From the NCBI GenBank assembly GCA_900316475.1, contig ONDA01000022.1, forward strand, positions 1-52,561: a stretch of DNA of 52,561 nucleotides, given 5' to 3'. Position numbers and translations under genes: made by a program. Positions within the stretch are counted from its first letter, which is position 1, and each line of letters opens with the position of its first letter. The DNA comes from an uncultured Prevotellaceae bacterium. Its GTDB lineage: Bacteria > Bacteroidota > Bacteroidia > Bacteroidales > Bacteroidaceae. Below, piece by piece: positions 41,331 through 50,478 of this stretch. The notes under the pieces were generated by a model that saw only the letters and a list, made by a program, of their open reading frames with translations, had not been told where the DNA came from and did no database searches.

Positions 41331-44300
41331 CTAATTTTTCATATATGATACAAACGACTTACTTGAGATGATATTGTTTATTATCTCACTTATATTATAC
41401 ATTGATCCAGTTTGCTTGAAACGGAAATATATTACGTAAAATTTATATTCTTCAGGAGAAGACGCTGTTAATATGTCCTTATTTGTAATTATGACAGCTA
41501 ACATACGATCGTCCTTTATATTATTCCCCAATGTTAGTGTTCCTGTTTTTGCATATAAGTGCAGTGAACCACCATTTGTGTTGACTGAGGACAATGGTAC
41601 GCGAGCAGTACCTATTGAAACACACTGGCTCATTCCTGTAAAGAGTTCTCTTTGGTAGAAATTAAACATAGCAGTGCGATCCATAGGTGAAGGTGCGTCC
41701 CAATCTTGAGTGAAACGATTATTATTGTCAGTAATGCATGCATGGAAGTCTGGATGCATTGACACAAGCCTACCATACATTTCTGCCATCATTAGGGGAG
41801 TAATACGTAACGGGCTTGAACCAAGAGTGTATTGTTTTAGCCTTAAAGCCTCGTCAAGTTCGTCAAGATCCCGCATAAATGCATTTGATGATGCCGGGAA
41901 TACCCAAGGGTGATAGACAGGATTAACACCATTGATCCATTCCTTAGAAACAAATTGGGTTGAATCTTTGTCATCATATGACACATTCATATTAAAATTG
42001 ATAGACAATCCTGTATTTAAAATACTATTCTGCCTTCGTTCGCTTGGAGAATTCTTGAAACAATAATTAATGCCATTAATCTGGAATGTCGGATAGTTGT
42101 TGAAGTCCGAAACCTGTTTCAAAATATCACCCATTGAACCAAGATCACTCTTATCATAATTACCCAAGTATGTGATGAGTGCATTATAATAATTACTTGA
42201 CTTATAGAGATAGAATTTGTTGTCAACCCATCCTTCTATACCTATTTCATCTCCTGCTATGGATTTAAATGGTGTTTTCTTTGAATAAGTATAGTCAGGT
42301 CCGAACTTATCCATCAAATAATAGCCTTCCTTCAGAAAAGCAGAATTTGGAGCATGAAGACGTAAAGACGACCAGTTAATAATTTGAGGACTTATTTGAG
42401 ATGTTACAGCTGCATATGTAATTGGCTTAAGAGACGAACCTGGTCCAGGTAACATATAAAGCAAGTTTTGATTACCAAATACTTTTGAATCAATAGCATA
42501 ATTCGGATTCAAATAACTATTCTCCACAAAGTTCTCAATCGATGCGGCATCGTTGGGATCCATATTATACTCATCTCTTTCGTTATTTTCTGCCATTAGA
42601 CGGACATTGCCTCTGCCATCTAATGCAACGACAGAACAAGTCTTGCCAATTCCGTTAATTACACGAACTACAGATTCCTGAAGCTCTTTATCTATTGTCA
42701 GGTGGCAATTCTTTGACCCATGCTTCTGTGAGGCTGCCATTTCTGAGAAATCTTTTATCCAGAAAAAATCTTTTCTCATGGGGTAAAAGAATTTGTTCTC
42801 TCCATTTACAATCATATTCTTTGCCAAGACTTTCTCTTTATATCCAGACAATTGGTCTATGAAAATTTTACCACCATTATTACATTCGATAGTTTCATCA
42901 CTATTAACAACAAAGAGACCTGATGAAATGTCGTAATCATTCTCAGAAGAGTGTAATGTTAACTTACTATTTCTATCTACATATCTTACATCTGCTATAC
43001 CATAACTGCCACCTTCTCTGAGCCAAGAATTAGGAATACGATAGATGTCAATTCTATCTGCTTTGTCGGAAGAAGTTAACAAGTGATCAGTATCGTCAAG
43101 ATCCTCATATGCATATATATTTCCACTCCACACATTCTTCTTCATTTCTGGTGCACGCAAGCTATAAAAACCATTGTTCAATCCAAAAACATAGGACTCT
43201 GTCGCAGAAATATATCTCAAATGGATGATATTGCCTATATGATTGTCATTCTGTAAATTCTCACGGAAAGCTCTATAAAGCGAAGCAGAGAATGGGCTAA
43301 TTTCATTGTTAGCTTCCATTTGTGCAACGGTATGATCCAATCCGATTTTTGTGATTATGTCGTTAATCTTTATGGTTTTTGTAAGGTTCTCTCCATGTGG
43401 TTTCAACGGTTTTTGGGCTGGGTATGCTGCAAGAATAGAATTTATCTTTGATATATCCCGTTCTGCTTGTTGCATTGCTTCGCCAGCATTAAACTCTGTA
43501 GCTATCCTCGTTCCATAAAGGCTGGAATATTTGTTTCCACTTATATATACGATACCGAATATACATAAAAACATTACAAAGAACACCTTAATTGGACGTC
43601 TATTGAAATAATCAAATCCATATTCTGTTAAACCATCTCTCTCTTCTTCAGTTTTAGAACAATCGTTACCACTAGTTATTATCATCATAAATAACAAAAG
43701 TACAAACATTAACAGAGTCGCTTTAGCATTCTGACTCATAAATGGAAAGTCTTGACCAAAGAATATCATTCTATTTGTATTGGCCATCCACACAAAGGTG
43801 GTCTGAATGAGTAGAAGAAGGGATACACCATATGATATCGATTTGCCAATCGAAGATTCTGTACGGTGCCTCAACGCAAATAAGAAGAAAACGAATACAA
43901 ACGTTATGATGGCTAACGGAACAATCAATGATAATTCGCCAATGATATATCTGGCGCAGATGACATCACTAATTTGAGTACTCCAAGAAACTCCTTTTTT
44001 AAAGTGTGGGAATAAATGTAATATTCCTTTTTCGGTAATTCTCTGTTCCCCTAAATTGCTGTGGTGCTGAAGAAACCATTGATTCTGTGATGCCTCAAGC
44101 AGGCGTTGGTTGTCCCTATCAGCAACATCTTCATTCATCATTATCTGTCCAACATCCTGTGTATGGATTAATGAACGATACTTAAAATGTTTGTTGTTCT
44201 CCAGGAAAACAGGACCAACTATGGTTATGACAACAATTAAAACACAAGCGACTGCACTCCATCTTAATGCTACCTTTTTACCATAACTGATATTGATTAT

Positions 44301-46508
44301 TCTTATAACAACATAAGCAATGAATGCAGAAATTACAAAAAATACATAATATGTAATAGGTATTCCGATTATTTCATTTTTGTCGTAAAGTAAAGAAACT
44401 AGTATGGGCGAGAATATGATGATAAAGCCTACAAATAGAGACAATCCCAAACATAGCTTCCACGCTGCGTTTCGCTGAACTCCGTCGGCAGTTCCTGAAT
44501 TTCTGAAAACAACAGTTTGAATAATATAGTAAACACTTACAAAAATGACGAACATTATTGCATATCCAGGGTCGCCTTTTACCAGTAATCCTATTGTAAG
44601 CAATGTGTTAACTACTCTGAATGGCAATGATAGTTTAAGCAAACAGAGATACTCGCAAATAAAGAAAACTAATACTGGGATTGCTATATTACCAATTACC
44701 ATACCTGTCATAGAAAAGGCGATGGAAATACCCATTAGTATATAGAACAATACCGTTGAGGGAATAACGCTAATACGATTATTGAACCTGTTAAATACAC
44801 CTTTGTATCTAAAGAAAACGAAGTACGCTAGTGTTAAAATGGCAAAGATGCCTATGCAGACTAATGTCAAAATCATGGCATTATCTAATCCGTGTCCATT
44901 CTCAAGTCGATAACGCAAAAAAGCCTCTTTACTAATATTTTCAACAGGTGGGAATACTGCTATACGCCACAGCAAGTAAAGACGCAGCGTTATCATTGGA
45001 ACTAAGAACATCCATATTTGGAAGACAGATACAGACTTCTTGTTTGGGCTCCATTCTTCATCGCCAAACAAAAACAATGTAAGAAAAGCGAAAACAGATA
45101 CAGACAATATGATTGTCAGTATCAACCATTCATTTAACCACCCATTAGACTGTCCAAAAATGGGACTTATTCTTTTAAGGTCAGGGATGGATAGAATCCA
45201 TTTTCCCTTTTTATCAACGGATGTTAGATAATACTTGTCTTTAGCAATCGTGTTTTGTTGAACCTTATTTCCTTCAGGTGAATTCGTATCTAAAATATTA
45301 GCAGAAAACTTATTGAGTGTTGGGCCTGTTTGATACAAGATGGTACCACCAAAATTGTGAACATTATTTTCTGTTTGAAACAGATTGTAATAAAAAGCTT
45401 CCTTGACAACGCTTGATGTCAATTCTTCGCTTGACGTTGATATTGCCGCTATTTTATTCTTTTGGCTAATCGAGTCGTGCGGAAAATTAAACATAACAGG
45501 CATGTCGTAGTTCATTGTAATAATGCCATTGTCACATTTCGAGAAACTTACGTATCTTGATTTGGAGGCTCCACAACCAATGTATAATAATGTGTTTTCA
45601 GCCAATTGATAGGAGTTGGTACTAGGTCTGAAAAGATAATTAGAGCCATTTGCAATAACAGTATAAACATTATTAGACAATATTTTTTGAAGCCCTTCAG
45701 GTATCGTCAAGAACCATGTAAAAGAGTTATTGTCCTTAACCTTATCGTTTCCAATTTCATTTTGTACTATATAACAATCCTTCAGCACAGATATCAAGTT
45801 CTCTTCTGCTGTTGAGCATACACCCGCACTACGAATAAGATCCACTAATGGATAACCTTCTTTTATTATTTTATCAAAGTCTGCCGTATCAATTCTTGTT
45901 CCAGACTCCTTTGTCTTGAAAGAAACAATGCATTGTAATGAGTCTCTGTCATTTCGCAAATGAAATAAACGCCGCTTTCCTTTTTTTATTTCAAAATCTA
46001 ACTTCAGAGAATTTTCTCTATTAACAAAGCTCAATTGATTTGCAAAGGAAATAAGGTTGGCACCATTTATTAAATGATATGTTTTTTTTAAATTGTCAAA
46101 TACATAAACAGGCTGGGAAGAGATGTTTTCCGTAATTGTGAGTCCTTCGTCAGAGCCTAGAATTGTTAAGTTGCCAATATAGTCTTTATTATCAAAGACT
46201 GCAGTTTTTGGGTTCTTTGAATTTATAAGATTTAATGAACCATTTCGTTCATAACCTTTAAGAGCTATAATATGGTGTGCTGCATTGTTATACACGTCAG
46301 CTGATGGGCGCATATAATTAAGCGTGACGCAAATAGCTGCAGAAACGATCAAACTCCAGCATGTATAATGGGCATCCCAAAAGATACTAATAATAAAAGC
46401 TAATACGCAAATTATAAAAAATGCGCTGAAAGTTAATGGAAAAAGGAAATTGATTCCAAGAACCACTAAAAGAGGTACAACTATTTGGAATATAAATCGT
46501 TTATTCAT
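41331..46508 (-). CDS. SEDS (FtsW/RodA-type) glycosyltransferase fused to class B penicillin-binding protein
   Basis: 1725 residues. Two to three N-terminal helices precede a large periplasmic domain (about 70-455, unrecognised). About 10-12 membrane helices follow to about residue 985 with SEDS features: a periplasmic loop ending STQISDVICARYIIGELSLI, equivalent to the TDFIFAVIxEELGF segment of RodA/FtsW with Asp848 at the catalytic position, and RMIFFGQDFPFMSQNAKATL, equivalent to the PLPFxSYGGSS segment. The C-terminal part is a transpeptidase: S1358-S-L-K1361 in PGSSLKPIT, S1437-S-N1439, K1654-T-G, with the family segment LTIDKELQESVVRVI before it. It should polymerise glycan and cross-link it in one chain. 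Normal SEDS and bPBP are separate proteins. No pocket residue of the transpeptidase is visibly lost. It overlaps the previous gene by 8 nt. Confidence 0.85.
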   Translation of the reverse strand: MNKRFIFQIVVPLLVVLGINFLFPLTFSAFFIICVLAFIISIFWDAHYTCWSLIVSAAICVTLNYMRPSADVYNNAAHHIIALKGYERNGSLNLINSKNPKTAVFDNKDYIGNLTILGSDEGLTITENISSQPVYVFDNLKKTYHLINGANLISFANQLSFVNRENSLKLDFEIKKGKRRLFHLRNDRDSLQCIVSFKTKESGTRIDTADFDKIIKEGYPLVDLIRSAGVCSTAEENLISVLKDCYIVQNEIGNDKVKDNNSFTWFLTIPEGLQKILSNNVYTVIANGSNYLFRPSTNSYQLAENTLLYIGCGASKSRYVSFSKCDNGIITMNYDMPVMFNFPHDSISQKNKIAAISTSSEELTSSVVKEAFYYNLFQTENNVHNFGGTILYQTGPTLNKFSANILDTNSPEGNKVQQNTIAKDKYYLTSVDKKGKWILSIPDLKRISPIFGQSNGWLNEWLILTIILSVSVFAFLTLFLFGDEEWSPNKKSVSVFQIWMFLVPMITLRLYLLWRIAVFPPVENISKEAFLRYRLENGHGLDNAMILTLVCIGIFAILTLAYFVFFRYKGVFNRFNNRISVIPSTVLFYILMGISIAFSMTGMVIGNIAIPVLVFFICEYLCLLKLSLPFRVVNTLLTIGLLVKGDPGYAIMFVIFVSVYYIIQTVVFRNSGTADGVQRNAAWKLCLGLSLFVGFIIIFSPILVSLLYDKNEIIGIPITYYVFFVISAFIAYVVIRIINISYGKKVALRWSAVACVLIVVITIVGPVFLENNKHFKYRSLIHTQDVGQIMMNEDVADRDNQRLLEASQNQWFLQHHSNLGEQRITEKGILHLFPHFKKGVSWSTQISDVICARYIIGELSLIVPLAIITFVFVFFLFALRHRTESSIGKSISYGVSLLLLIQTTFVWMANTNRMIFFGQDFPFMSQNAKATLLMFVLLLFMMIITSGNDCSKTEEERDGLTEYGFDYFNRRPIKVFFVMFLCIFGIVYISGNKYSSLYGTRIATEFNAGEAMQQAERDISKINSILAAYPAQKPLKPHGENLTKTIKINDIITKIGLDHTVAQMEANNEISPFSASLYRAFRENLQNDNHIGNIIHLRYISATESYVFGLNNGFYSLRAPEMKKNVWSGNIYAYEDLDDTDHLLTSSDKADRIDIYRIPNSWLREGGSYGIADVRYVDRNSKLTLHSSENDYDISSGLFVVNSDETIECNNGGKIFIDQLSGYKEKVLAKNMIVNGENKFFYPMRKDFFWIKDFSEMAASQKHGSKNCHLTIDKELQESVVRVINGIGKTCSVVALDGRGNVRLMAENNERDEYNMDPNDAASIENFVENSYLNPNYAIDSKVFGNQNLLYMLPGPGSSLKPITYAAVTSQISPQIINWSSLRLHAPNSAFLKEGYYLMDKFGPDYTYSKKTPFKSIAGDEIGIEGWVDNKFYLYKSSNYYNALITYLGNYDKSDLGSMGDILKQVSDFNNYPTFQINGINYCFKNSPSERRQNSILNTGLSINFNMNVSYDDKDSTQFVSKEWINGVNPVYHPWVFPASSNAFMRDLDELDEALRLKQYTLGSSPLRITPLMMAEMYGRLVSMHPDFHACITDNNNRFTQDWDAPSPMDRTAMFNFYQRELFTGMSQCVSIGTARVPLSSVNTNGGSLHLYAKTGTLTLGNNIKDDRMLAVIITNKDILTASSPEEYKFYVIYFRFKQTGSMYNISEIINNIISSKSFVSYMKN

Positions 46509-47172
46509 TCTTGTTTGGAATTGTCACATAATAACCAAATATATTTGTTTCAAATGACTGGCGAGCAGCCACCTGAGGGCTTAACGTGTTATATACAGCT
46601 AATACTTTCGCTGGTACCGTTGTGGGGTCTTCGTAAAATGTTTTCAATCCCATCTCTTGGTAGTTCTTGTTGTTTATAATAGAGTCAACGCTTGCTTTGT
46701 GACGTTCTAAAAGATTTGGAGATTCATTTACTAACATAATATAGTCCATTGTCAGAGAAGCAATTTCCCATGACATAACACTGATTTCGGCCTTTGATGC
46801 CTTATCTATAGGATATCCAATATGGTCATACAAATTTTGCCATTTTTCTGCAAATCGATTATACATGGCGTCACTCCATTTCCTTGCAATTTCATTATTG
46901 GGATTATCTTCAACACTCTCTTTTAAGTTACTATCAGATTGTTTAGTAACTGGGGATGTGACAACCTCGGGAATAATACTTTCTTTACTTTTGTTTATGA
47001 AGAGAACCTTATCTACCAATATAACAACAAGTGTTATGCCGTTGATAAAAACTATTGATATCGGCAAGATAATGCTGTTTACTTTACCTAAAGAAAATAT
47101 AGTAATCACAACAACCATTGTTGTTATTACAAGGAGTATTGTTAAATAATATAAATATCTCATACTTTTCAT
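46501..47172 (-). CDS. two-helix membrane protein with cytoplasmic domain
   Basis: 223 residues. Two membrane helices in a hairpin (YYLTILLVITTMVVVITIFS; IILPISIVFINGITLVVILV), then an Asn/Ser-rich linker and a helical domain at about 95-223 (IARKWSDAMYNRFAEKWQNL; KAEISVMSWEIASLTMDYIM) ending FGYYVTIPN. With both ends inside, the domain would be cytoplasmic and could link the ATPase to the polymerase. Its start overlaps the ATPase stop (ATGA) and its end overlaps the polymerase start, so the three are translationally coupled. Family not recognised. Confidence 0.65.
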   Translation of the reverse strand: MKSMRYLYYLTILLVITTMVVVITIFSLGKVNSIILPISIVFINGITLVVILVDKVLFINKSKESIIPEVVTSPVTKQSDSNLKESVEDNPNNEIARKWSDAMYNRFAEKWQNLYDHIGYPIDKASKAEISVMSWEIASLTMDYIMLVNESPNLLERHKASVDSIINNKNYQEMGLKTFYEDPTTVPAKVLAVYNTLSPQVAARQSFETNIFGYYVTIPNKNE

Positions 47173-49415
47173 TTCTTATAAATACCATCCTTAATAGAAT
47201 ATGGGAATTGACTTTCAAAACATAAATTTTGAGTTCCCTGAATATTTGACGCAATCAATGGATGAGAGCCATGCTTATGCCGCAAATAGAATGAATCTCC
47301 GTCAAAATAAATAGAGAAAGGTTTGTCTTTGTCGCTAATGTGATATCTATCGGCAGGAACATAATACCTTCCGGAAATACTGATCAAAGAGTTACTATTT
47401 ATCTTTTTATACTCTTTTCCTTTAGTCATCAATAGTTTTGCATCTTCAACCATATGATTGACATTATTACTATTGCATGTATACGCACTATCATCATTTC
47501 CGATCCATTCTTTTAGCACGTTTATACTGTTTAAAAACGTTTGGTAAACTCCCTCAACATTTAGTGTTTTCTTCTTTATGGGGACTGGATGATTGTCGTC
47601 TTCGGAAATTAAACTGCCTAAATGCTCAATAAAGGCTTTTGGATTCTCAATAACTTTTGAAGCATCAATAATAAGGGGAAGTCCCACAATAGAGGAAGAC
47701 TGGCATAATCTTATGCCATTTGAAGCTCCTATCAAACAACCACTTTTCGCAGAACCATCATTATAATGACATCCTACATGCTTGAATTTTCGCTTTAATT
47801 CTTTCTCCAGAATGTCCTTTAACATCTTGAATCGAAAAGCTCTACCACTAATCACAATTTGATCTATTTTCAAGTCTGGTAGTCTTTCTACAATATTCTG
47901 TGTTATTATTCCCACCATTTTTTTGATAGAACCTGTTCTGTCACCAATACCTCGCATAGCACGAATACGATCTAGAACAAGTTCTACAGATATACTATCA
48001 ATATTTTTGAACGGCTCAATATTTATATTGGTATCATCTTCCTCCCAATGGTGCTTAATATCCTCTATTAAATTATCCAATTCATATAGAAGCGCTGTCT
48101 CTGACTCTAAAATCTTTTGGATTAAAATGTCTTTTTTGTCACCAGCTAGCAATTCTATGCAATTTTCGAAAATTGCATATGACAATGCATTTCCGGCTCC
48201 CACGAAACCTGATCTGAACTCACTAGAAGCATTGTATGCATCTTGTTTTTGAGTTATCGAAAAATCTGTTGTCCCTTTTCCAATATCGATTGTAAGACAT
48301 CGGTTTCCTGAGTTCATCCCGATTTTATTCATTCTTTCCAAGAAAGAGGCATCACTCTCAGAACAGCTTTCAACATCTATCAATTCTATATTTATTCTGT
48401 CTTTATGACATTTCAGAAAATCTTCACTATTAGAAAATTCTCGTATTCTCTTTAGCAACGAAGAAACGGAATTCTGTGGCATGACATTAGGCAGTAGAAG
48501 AGTAAAACGAATAGCAATTGGGAGATTATTGGATTCATGTCGATCTGCAATTATATCGCCAACCTGCATCAAGGCTTCGTGAAGGAATCTCAAAATGACG
48601 CCTGTATGAAGTCTCAATTTTTCTCCTCCTTCTGCTTCCTTTCCTGTCAAGTATGATATCTTAATATTTGGAATACGTTCACCTAATATGTCTGTGCGCT
48701 TTGAGATAAAGGCGAAATAACTATCTTTTTTTTGAGGGATATCAATCTCAAAGTCTTTTTGCATCTTGCCTTTTTCTTTTTTATAAAAGATGCTTCGAAA
48801 CAACTTATCGTCATCATCCTGTTGGTCATATACCCTTTTCCCTCTAACAGAAGCACCCCAATAATGACGTAAGGTGTTATGAAATATTCTTTGAGGTACT
48901 GTAGCACTATCATCCTCTGCACTCTTTATAAGCATCTGACTCGCTTCTGAACCGAAATCCAGTACAACATCGTATAATGAACATAATGGAACACAATGGA
49001 CTGTAACAAGGGAAGAAAACACTTCGTAATGTAGTTCTATTTCTATTTTTGTGTAGACGTTCCCCCCTTTTCCAATATTGTATATTGCTAATTGGTCTTT
49101 ATTAATTTGGCGAACCGAAACTATTTCGTTCTGTTTAGAGGCTATTTTTGGTACAACAGTTTTCTTAACGTCTGCCAACCCAATAATTACTTTACTATTG
49201 TTTAATTCTATATTTGAAATAGTTACATCTTTGTCATCGCATATACCAACTGAAGAAATAAGTTTGGCAGGGATGTCAATATAGAATACTTCGTTACTAC
49301 TATCTGTATTTATGACCAATGTATCAATGTGTTGGGACATAAGGGAGTCAGACTTTGCTTCTGCAAAGTTCATTACCCTTGCTTGGCCACTGCTTTCAAA
49401 ATACAATTTATACAT
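47169..49415 (-). CDS. ASKHA-superfamily (Hsp70/actin-fold) ATPase
   Basis: 748 residues from ATG 49415; the upstream TTG at 49448 is less likely. Nucleotide-binding landmarks are phosphate-1 VVLDFGSEASQ (Asp153), phosphate-2 CLTIDIGKGTTDFSI (Asp377 to Asp384) and an adenosine motif IVISGRAFRFKMLKDIL at about 520-536. An N-terminal beta-rich 140-residue domain precedes the fold and about 150 residues follow, both unrecognised; the middle insert at about 180-290 is long. It differs from DnaK and MreB and is closer in layout to large Hsp70-like proteins of the SrfB type. It is cytoplasmic, the first gene of the operon and coupled to the two-helix membrane protein. A regulatory ATPase or scaffold for the SEDS-PBP fusion is a reasonable inference. 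Confidence 0.75.
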   Translation of the reverse strand: MYKLYFESSGQARVMNFAEAKSDSLMSQHIDTLVINTDSSNEVFYIDIPAKLISSVGICDDKDVTISNIELNNSKVIIGLADVKKTVVPKIASKQNEIVSVRQINKDQLAIYNIGKGGNVYTKIEIELHYEVFSSLVTVHCVPLCSLYDVVLDFGSEASQMLIKSAEDDSATVPQRIFHNTLRHYWGASVRGKRVYDQQDDDDKLFRSIFYKKEKGKMQKDFEIDIPQKKDSYFAFISKRTDILGERIPNIKISYLTGKEAEGGEKLRLHTGVILRFLHEALMQVGDIIADRHESNNLPIAIRFTLLLPNVMPQNSVSSLLKRIREFSNSEDFLKCHKDRINIELIDVESCSESDASFLERMNKIGMNSGNRCLTIDIGKGTTDFSITQKQDAYNASSEFRSGFVGAGNALSYAIFENCIELLAGDKKDILIQKILESETALLYELDNLIEDIKHHWEEDDTNINIEPFKNIDSISVELVLDRIRAMRGIGDRTGSIKKMVGIITQNIVERLPDLKIDQIVISGRAFRFKMLKDILEKELKRKFKHVGCHYNDGSAKSGCLIGASNGIRLCQSSSIVGLPLIIDASKVIENPKAFIEHLGSLISEDDNHPVPIKKKTLNVEGVYQTFLNSINVLKEWIGNDDSAYTCNSNNVNHMVEDAKLLMTKGKEYKKINSNSLISISGRYYVPADRYHISDKDKPFSIYFDGDSFYLRHKHGSHPLIASNIQGTQNLCFESQFPYSIKDGIYKK

Positions 49416-49804
49416 TTGTAATATCAGTGTATAGCCTAAATCTCCCAAGTTTCGGCTTTTCGCTTTAGGTTTTAAGTATAAATAAGGGCGTGGGAGTCAC
49501 TACTTCTCGCTTGTCCCAAGCCTCAACTCTTGCATTGCTCCTTCATCAAGATAAGCAACTCGAGTTAGCCCACGTCGCGATTATATACGTTCGTCCAACC
49601 TATATAATAAGATGAACTGGGTAATAAAACCCAACGCGGACGTTTCGGTTGCGTTCCCTCAGATGAAGATTCAAATTTGCGAGATTTGAGACTCCGAAGA
49701 TAACGTTCGTAAACGTCCTTTTATCAATATGTCTTGACCCTCTTTGCCCTTCTTGCTCTAACAAGCACATGGCATGCAGAGCTGTGGACTAACTGAGTCA
49801 AGTG
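49416..49804 (-). ncRNA. long, highly structured leader (or independent RNA) of the ter/SEDS operon
   Basis: From the transcript start near 49798 to the ATG at 49415, about 380 nt without a gene. Complementary pairs in the whole stretch include 49733-49738/49797-49802 (CTTGAC/GTCAAG), 49755-49759/49778-49782, 49703-49707/49712-49716, 49671-49676/49684-49689, 49618-49622/49629-49633 and 49633-49637/49651-49655. A compact Y-shaped domain at 49489-49574 has P1 CGTGGG/CCCACG, P2 AACTC/GAGTT around TTGCT/AGCAA, and P3 GCTTG-TCC-CAAGC. I do not recognise an Rfam family. Not a tmRNA or RNase P by the usual conserved segments. Confidence 0.5.
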
Positions 49805-49836
49805 CAAAGATAGAAAGTTTTTTCTTACTTTCCAAA
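49805..49836 (-). promoter_or_regulatory. promoter of the ter/SEDS operon
   Basis: Minus strand: TTTG (49833-49836), 20-nt spacer, TATCTTTG (49805-49812). This is the only good promoter found upstream of the ten genes. Confidence 0.8.
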
Positions 49837-50412
49837 TAATTGAGGAAAAATTTTCAAAAAATTATTTTCACAAGCCTTGTGAACAGTAAGTAGGAAGTCC
49901 GCTCTTGCAATCAGCCATGCAGGAGTGGATTTGCTTCCTTTAGCATATCGCCACCAAGGGGAATGGCGTGGTGGACTGCGACAACCACGCGGTAGATGGT
50001 CGGAGTGCCGAATGGCGTTGCAAAGATACGGGCTCTTCGCGTGCGTGTGCGCACGCTTCGGTGAAATGGCGAAAGTTGGTGACACCCAGCACACCTAATA
50101 CTGATTATCAGGCAGTTGCAGCGGTGGGAGGTCGCACCAGTGCCCACACCAATAGTCGCACCAAGTGTCGCACCAACCCTTTCTGTCAATGTTTCACGCC
50201 AAAACCTAAAAACGTACAAGCCTCTCGTAAAAATTTCACAGCCTCTCATAAAATTCTCACGGCCTCTCGTAAATGTTTCACGGTCGGCCATAATCAGTTG
50301 GTGTCACCTTTGGTGCGACTATAGGTGTCACCAAACTCGGAAAGACGCCCCCTGATTTTCAGACTGTTAAGTGCCAGGTGTAAGAGGTGAGGGTGAAGTT
50401 TTTGGGCAATTA
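49837..50412. other. non-coding stretch between island and third ompH, repeat-rich
   Basis: Frames here are short and lack coding character. The stretch holds copies of GGTGTCACC/GGTGACACC and GTCGCACCA/TGGTGCGAC between about 50072 and 50335, a triple 21-bp repeat at 50221-50283, and GC-rich sequence around 49960-50070. No tRNA or integrase is seen at the boundary. Confidence 0.5.
50221..50283. repeat. three tandem 21-bp repeats
   Basis: Units 50221-50241, 50242-50262 and 50263-50283, consensus CCTCTCRTAAAWWTYTCACR plus G. A unit of 21 keeps the frame, so minus-strand translation gives repeating RGxxNFTRG-like peptides, but no start or ribosome site supports a gene. Confidence 0.85.
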
Positions 50413-50444
50413 TTTGTTCAGTTCATTTATTATTTGTACTTTTG
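50413..50444 (+). promoter_or_regulatory. promoter of ompH3-murI
   Basis: TTTG (50413-50416), 20-nt spacer, TACTTTTG (50437-50444), 34 nt before the ATG. Confidence 0.85.
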
Positions 50445-50478
50445 CAAACCAATCAGTGATTAAAACTTTGTAGACAGT

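Noticed and set aside
49416-49804. tmRNA or RNase P RNA in the long leader
   Set aside because: Neither the tRNA-like ends and tag frame of tmRNA nor the conserved core segments of RNase P RNA could be found.
49968-50324. Possible gene of 118 codons next to the island edge
   Set aside because: Its translation is made of repeats from the tandem 21-bp block and Cys/Ser-rich noise, with no start signal.
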